Assembly: GCA_947074245.1 (NCBI GenBank)
Contig: CAMTOW010000118.1
Location: 1 to 6,603, forward strand
Reading direction: 5' to 3'
Length of the DNA stretch: 6,603 nt
DNA from: an uncultured Bacteroidales bacterium
GTDB lineage: Bacteria > Bacteroidota > Bacteroidia > Bacteroidales > JAUNSR01
A program made the translations under genes and the position numbers. This document shows, one piece after another, positions 4,996-6,603 of the stretch. Each line of letters starts with the position of its first letter. Within the stretch, counting starts at the first letter, position 1. The notes beneath the pieces are model-generated. The model did no database searches. It was given only the letters and a program-made list of their open reading frames with translations, and had not been told where the DNA came from.

Positions 4996-6603
4996 ATGAC
5001 AAAACCCTTTGACGCCCGAAAATTTCCTTATCCGATCACCGAAGTGATTCCGGCTGTCCGCGAAAAACTACATACCGACAATACCCTGATCATCAGCGCG
5101 CCGCCGGGAGCAGGTAAAAGTACCGTTTTGCCGCTGGCATTGATGGATGAAGATTGGCTCGAAGGACAGCGGATCATCATGCTCGAACCGCGCCGTCTGG
5201 CAGCCCGTTCGGTAGCGATGCGCATGAGTGATATGCTCGAAGAGAAATGCGGAGCGAGCGTAGGATATACGATTCGTTTTGAGAACAAGACATCTTCGCA
5301 AACCCGCGTACAGGTGGTTACGGAGGGGATCCTTACGCGGATGTTGCAATCGGATAATTCGCTCGAAGGAGTGGGAATGATTATTTTCGATGAGTTTCAC
5401 GAAAGGAATCTTTTCGCCGATACCGCCTTGGCATTCTGTCGGGAAGCACAACAGATTTTGCGACCCGATCTGCGGATCGTCATCATGTCCGCCACGCTCG
5501 ATACCGAAGGGTTGGGCGAACTTCTCGGCGCGGACGTCGTGGAAAGTCAGGGGAAAATGTATCCCGTGGATTTGCGTTATGGAGAAGATCGTTCCGATAC
5601 CCCCATCGGTGAGAATATGGCGCGTAATCTGATGCGGATCATTTCCGAAGAGAAAGGCGATGTTTTGGCTTTTCTACCCGGAGAACGGGATATTCGTATC
5701 TGCGAGGAATTGCTGAAAACCCGGTTGGATGAGGATTATGCGATCACACCCTTATACGGAATGCTTGATCAACGAACCCAACAGGCGGCCCTTTCCCGAA
5801 ATCCGCAGGGAAAGCGAAAGATCGTATTGGCGACTTCCATTGCCGAGACATCTCTGACCATTGACGGGGTACGTATCGTCGTGGATAGCGGTTGGAGCAG
5901 GCGGATGAGATATAACCCTTCGACAGGATTGTCGGGGTTGGAAACGGTAAGGGTTTCCAAAGATATCGCCGATCAACGAGCCGGACGCGCGGGGCGAGTC
6001 GAAGCGGGAATCTGTTATCGGCTGTGGAACAAAGCGATACAGGAACGATTGGAAGAGCATCGAAAACCGGAGATCGAAGAAGCGGATCTGACTTCTCTGG
6101 CTTTGGAATTGGCGAATTGGGGATGTGAGGACGTGATGTCGATGACATGGCTTACTCTTCCTCCGAAAAAAAATATCTTATCGGCTTATTCCCTTTTACG
6201 CGAACTCGACGCGATCGAGGATAACCGGATAACCCCCTACGGGCGCAAGATGCATACGCTCGGAGCCCATCCACGTATCGCCCACCTGTTGCTTCGAGCC
6301 CTTGAATTGGGGCGGGGGGCGTTAGGGGCAGATCTGGCGGCTCTTCTTGAAGAACGAGATCCGATGAACGGATTGGAAGGTGCGGATGTTTCGCTTCGTC
6401 TGGATCGGTTGCGTCGCGCCCGAACCCACGGAATTGATAAACGGAACTACGATCGTATTTTAAAATCGGCATCATCCTATTGCTCCTTGTTGGGTATCGG
6501 GGCTGATAACGAACCGGTCGGGGGAGATGTGGTCGGGTTGTTGCTCGCCCAGGCTTTTCCGGAACGGATCGCACGAAATATGGGTAACGGGGTTTTCCGT
6601 TTG
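4996..6603 (+). CDS. hrpB: ATP-dependent helicase HrpB, 5' part (cut by window end)
   Basis: The reading frame opens with ATG at 4996 (MTKPFDARKFPYPITEV) and stays open for 536 codons to the last base, so the 3' end lies outside the window; HrpB proteins are usually a little over 800 residues. It is a DEAH/RHA-type superfamily 2 helicase. Walker A is APPGAGKST at 35-43, motif II is DEFH at 132-135 (the HrpB-typical variant followed by ER), motif III is SAT at 165-167, the ATSIAETSLTIDG block is at 279-291 and motif VI is QRAGRAGR at 327-334. The HA2-like helical region covers about 365-455. The HrpB-specific C-terminal domain would follow and is only begun here. The family is cytoplasmic and presumed to unwind RNA or RNA-protein complexes using ATP, but its cellular role is poorly defined. 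All core motifs are intact. It is transcribed divergently from the peptidase, from its own promoter. Confidence 0.95.
   Translation, partial: MTKPFDARKFPYPITEVIPAVREKLHTDNTLIISAPPGAGKSTVLPLALMDEDWLEGQRIIMLEPRRLAARSVAMRMSDMLEEKCGASVGYTIRFENKTSSQTRVQVVTEGILTRMLQSDNSLEGVGMIIFDEFHERNLFADTALAFCREAQQILRPDLRIVIMSATLDTEGLGELLGADVVESQGKMYPVDLRYGEDRSDTPIGENMARNLMRIISEEKGDVLAFLPGERDIRICEELLKTRLDEDYAITPLYGMLDQRTQQAALSRNPQGKRKIVLATSIAETSLTIDGVRIVVDSGWSRRMRYNPSTGLSGLETVRVSKDIADQRAGRAGRVEAGICYRLWNKAIQERLEEHRKPEIEEADLTSLALELANWGCEDVMSMTWLTLPPKKNILSAYSLLRELDAIEDNRITPYGRKMHTLGAHPRIAHLLLRALELGRGALGADLAALLEERDPMNGLEGADVSLRLDRLRRARTHGIDKRNYDRILKSASSYCSLLGIGADNEPVGGDVVGLLLAQAFPERIARNMGNGVFRL

Noticed and set aside
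6152..6574. Antisense open frame of 140 codons at the right end, and others at 5068-5451 and 5744-6148
   Set aside because: All lie inside the hrpB reading frame, whose helicase motifs and HA2-like region run continuously through them. Their translations are low-complexity, Arg/Pro-rich or Ser-rich.

Overview
The window looks like ordinary chromosomal sequence from a member of the Bacteroidetes, most likely order Bacteroidales. Three sequence signs support this. Promoters of the TAnnTTTG type (the Bacteroidetes -7 element) sit 20-35 bases before the starts of four genes. The leaders are AT-rich and lack Shine-Dalgarno sequences. The gene families are also typical: a BtDyP-like peroxidase, a DUF4080-type radical SAM protein and a secreted bleomycin-hydrolase-like peptidase. 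Genus cannot be fixed from the sequence alone.

Layout from left to right: (1) positions 1-180, an AT-rich leader with a candidate promoter; (2) a complete Dyp-type heme peroxidase gene, + strand, 181-1113; (3) a B12-binding-domain radical SAM gene with a DUF4080-like C-terminus, + strand, 1160-2779, with its own promoter in the 46-base gap; (4) a small FUSC/aromatic-acid-exporter-like membrane protein, - strand, 2780-3346, whose stop codon abuts the preceding gene's stop with no base between; (5) a 116-base gap holding a strong hairpin terminator; (6) an exported C1B cysteine peptidase (PepC / bleomycin hydrolase family), - strand, 3463-4836; (7) a 159-base divergent promoter region; (8) hrpB, an ATP-dependent DEAH-type helicase, + strand, from 4996, cut by the window end after 536 codons.

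The genes do not form an obvious single pathway. Most have their own promoter, and orientation changes twice. The peroxidase and radical SAM gene are co-directional, but the second promoter argues against strict co-dependence. I found no tRNA, rRNA, CRISPR array, insertion sequence or phage gene, and I see no convincing new multi-gene system. The points most worth following are the unknown substrate of the radical SAM protein, the shortened C-terminal tail of the peptidase (this tail sits in the active site in the family), and the regulatory layout of the two intergenic regions on either side of the peptidase gene.
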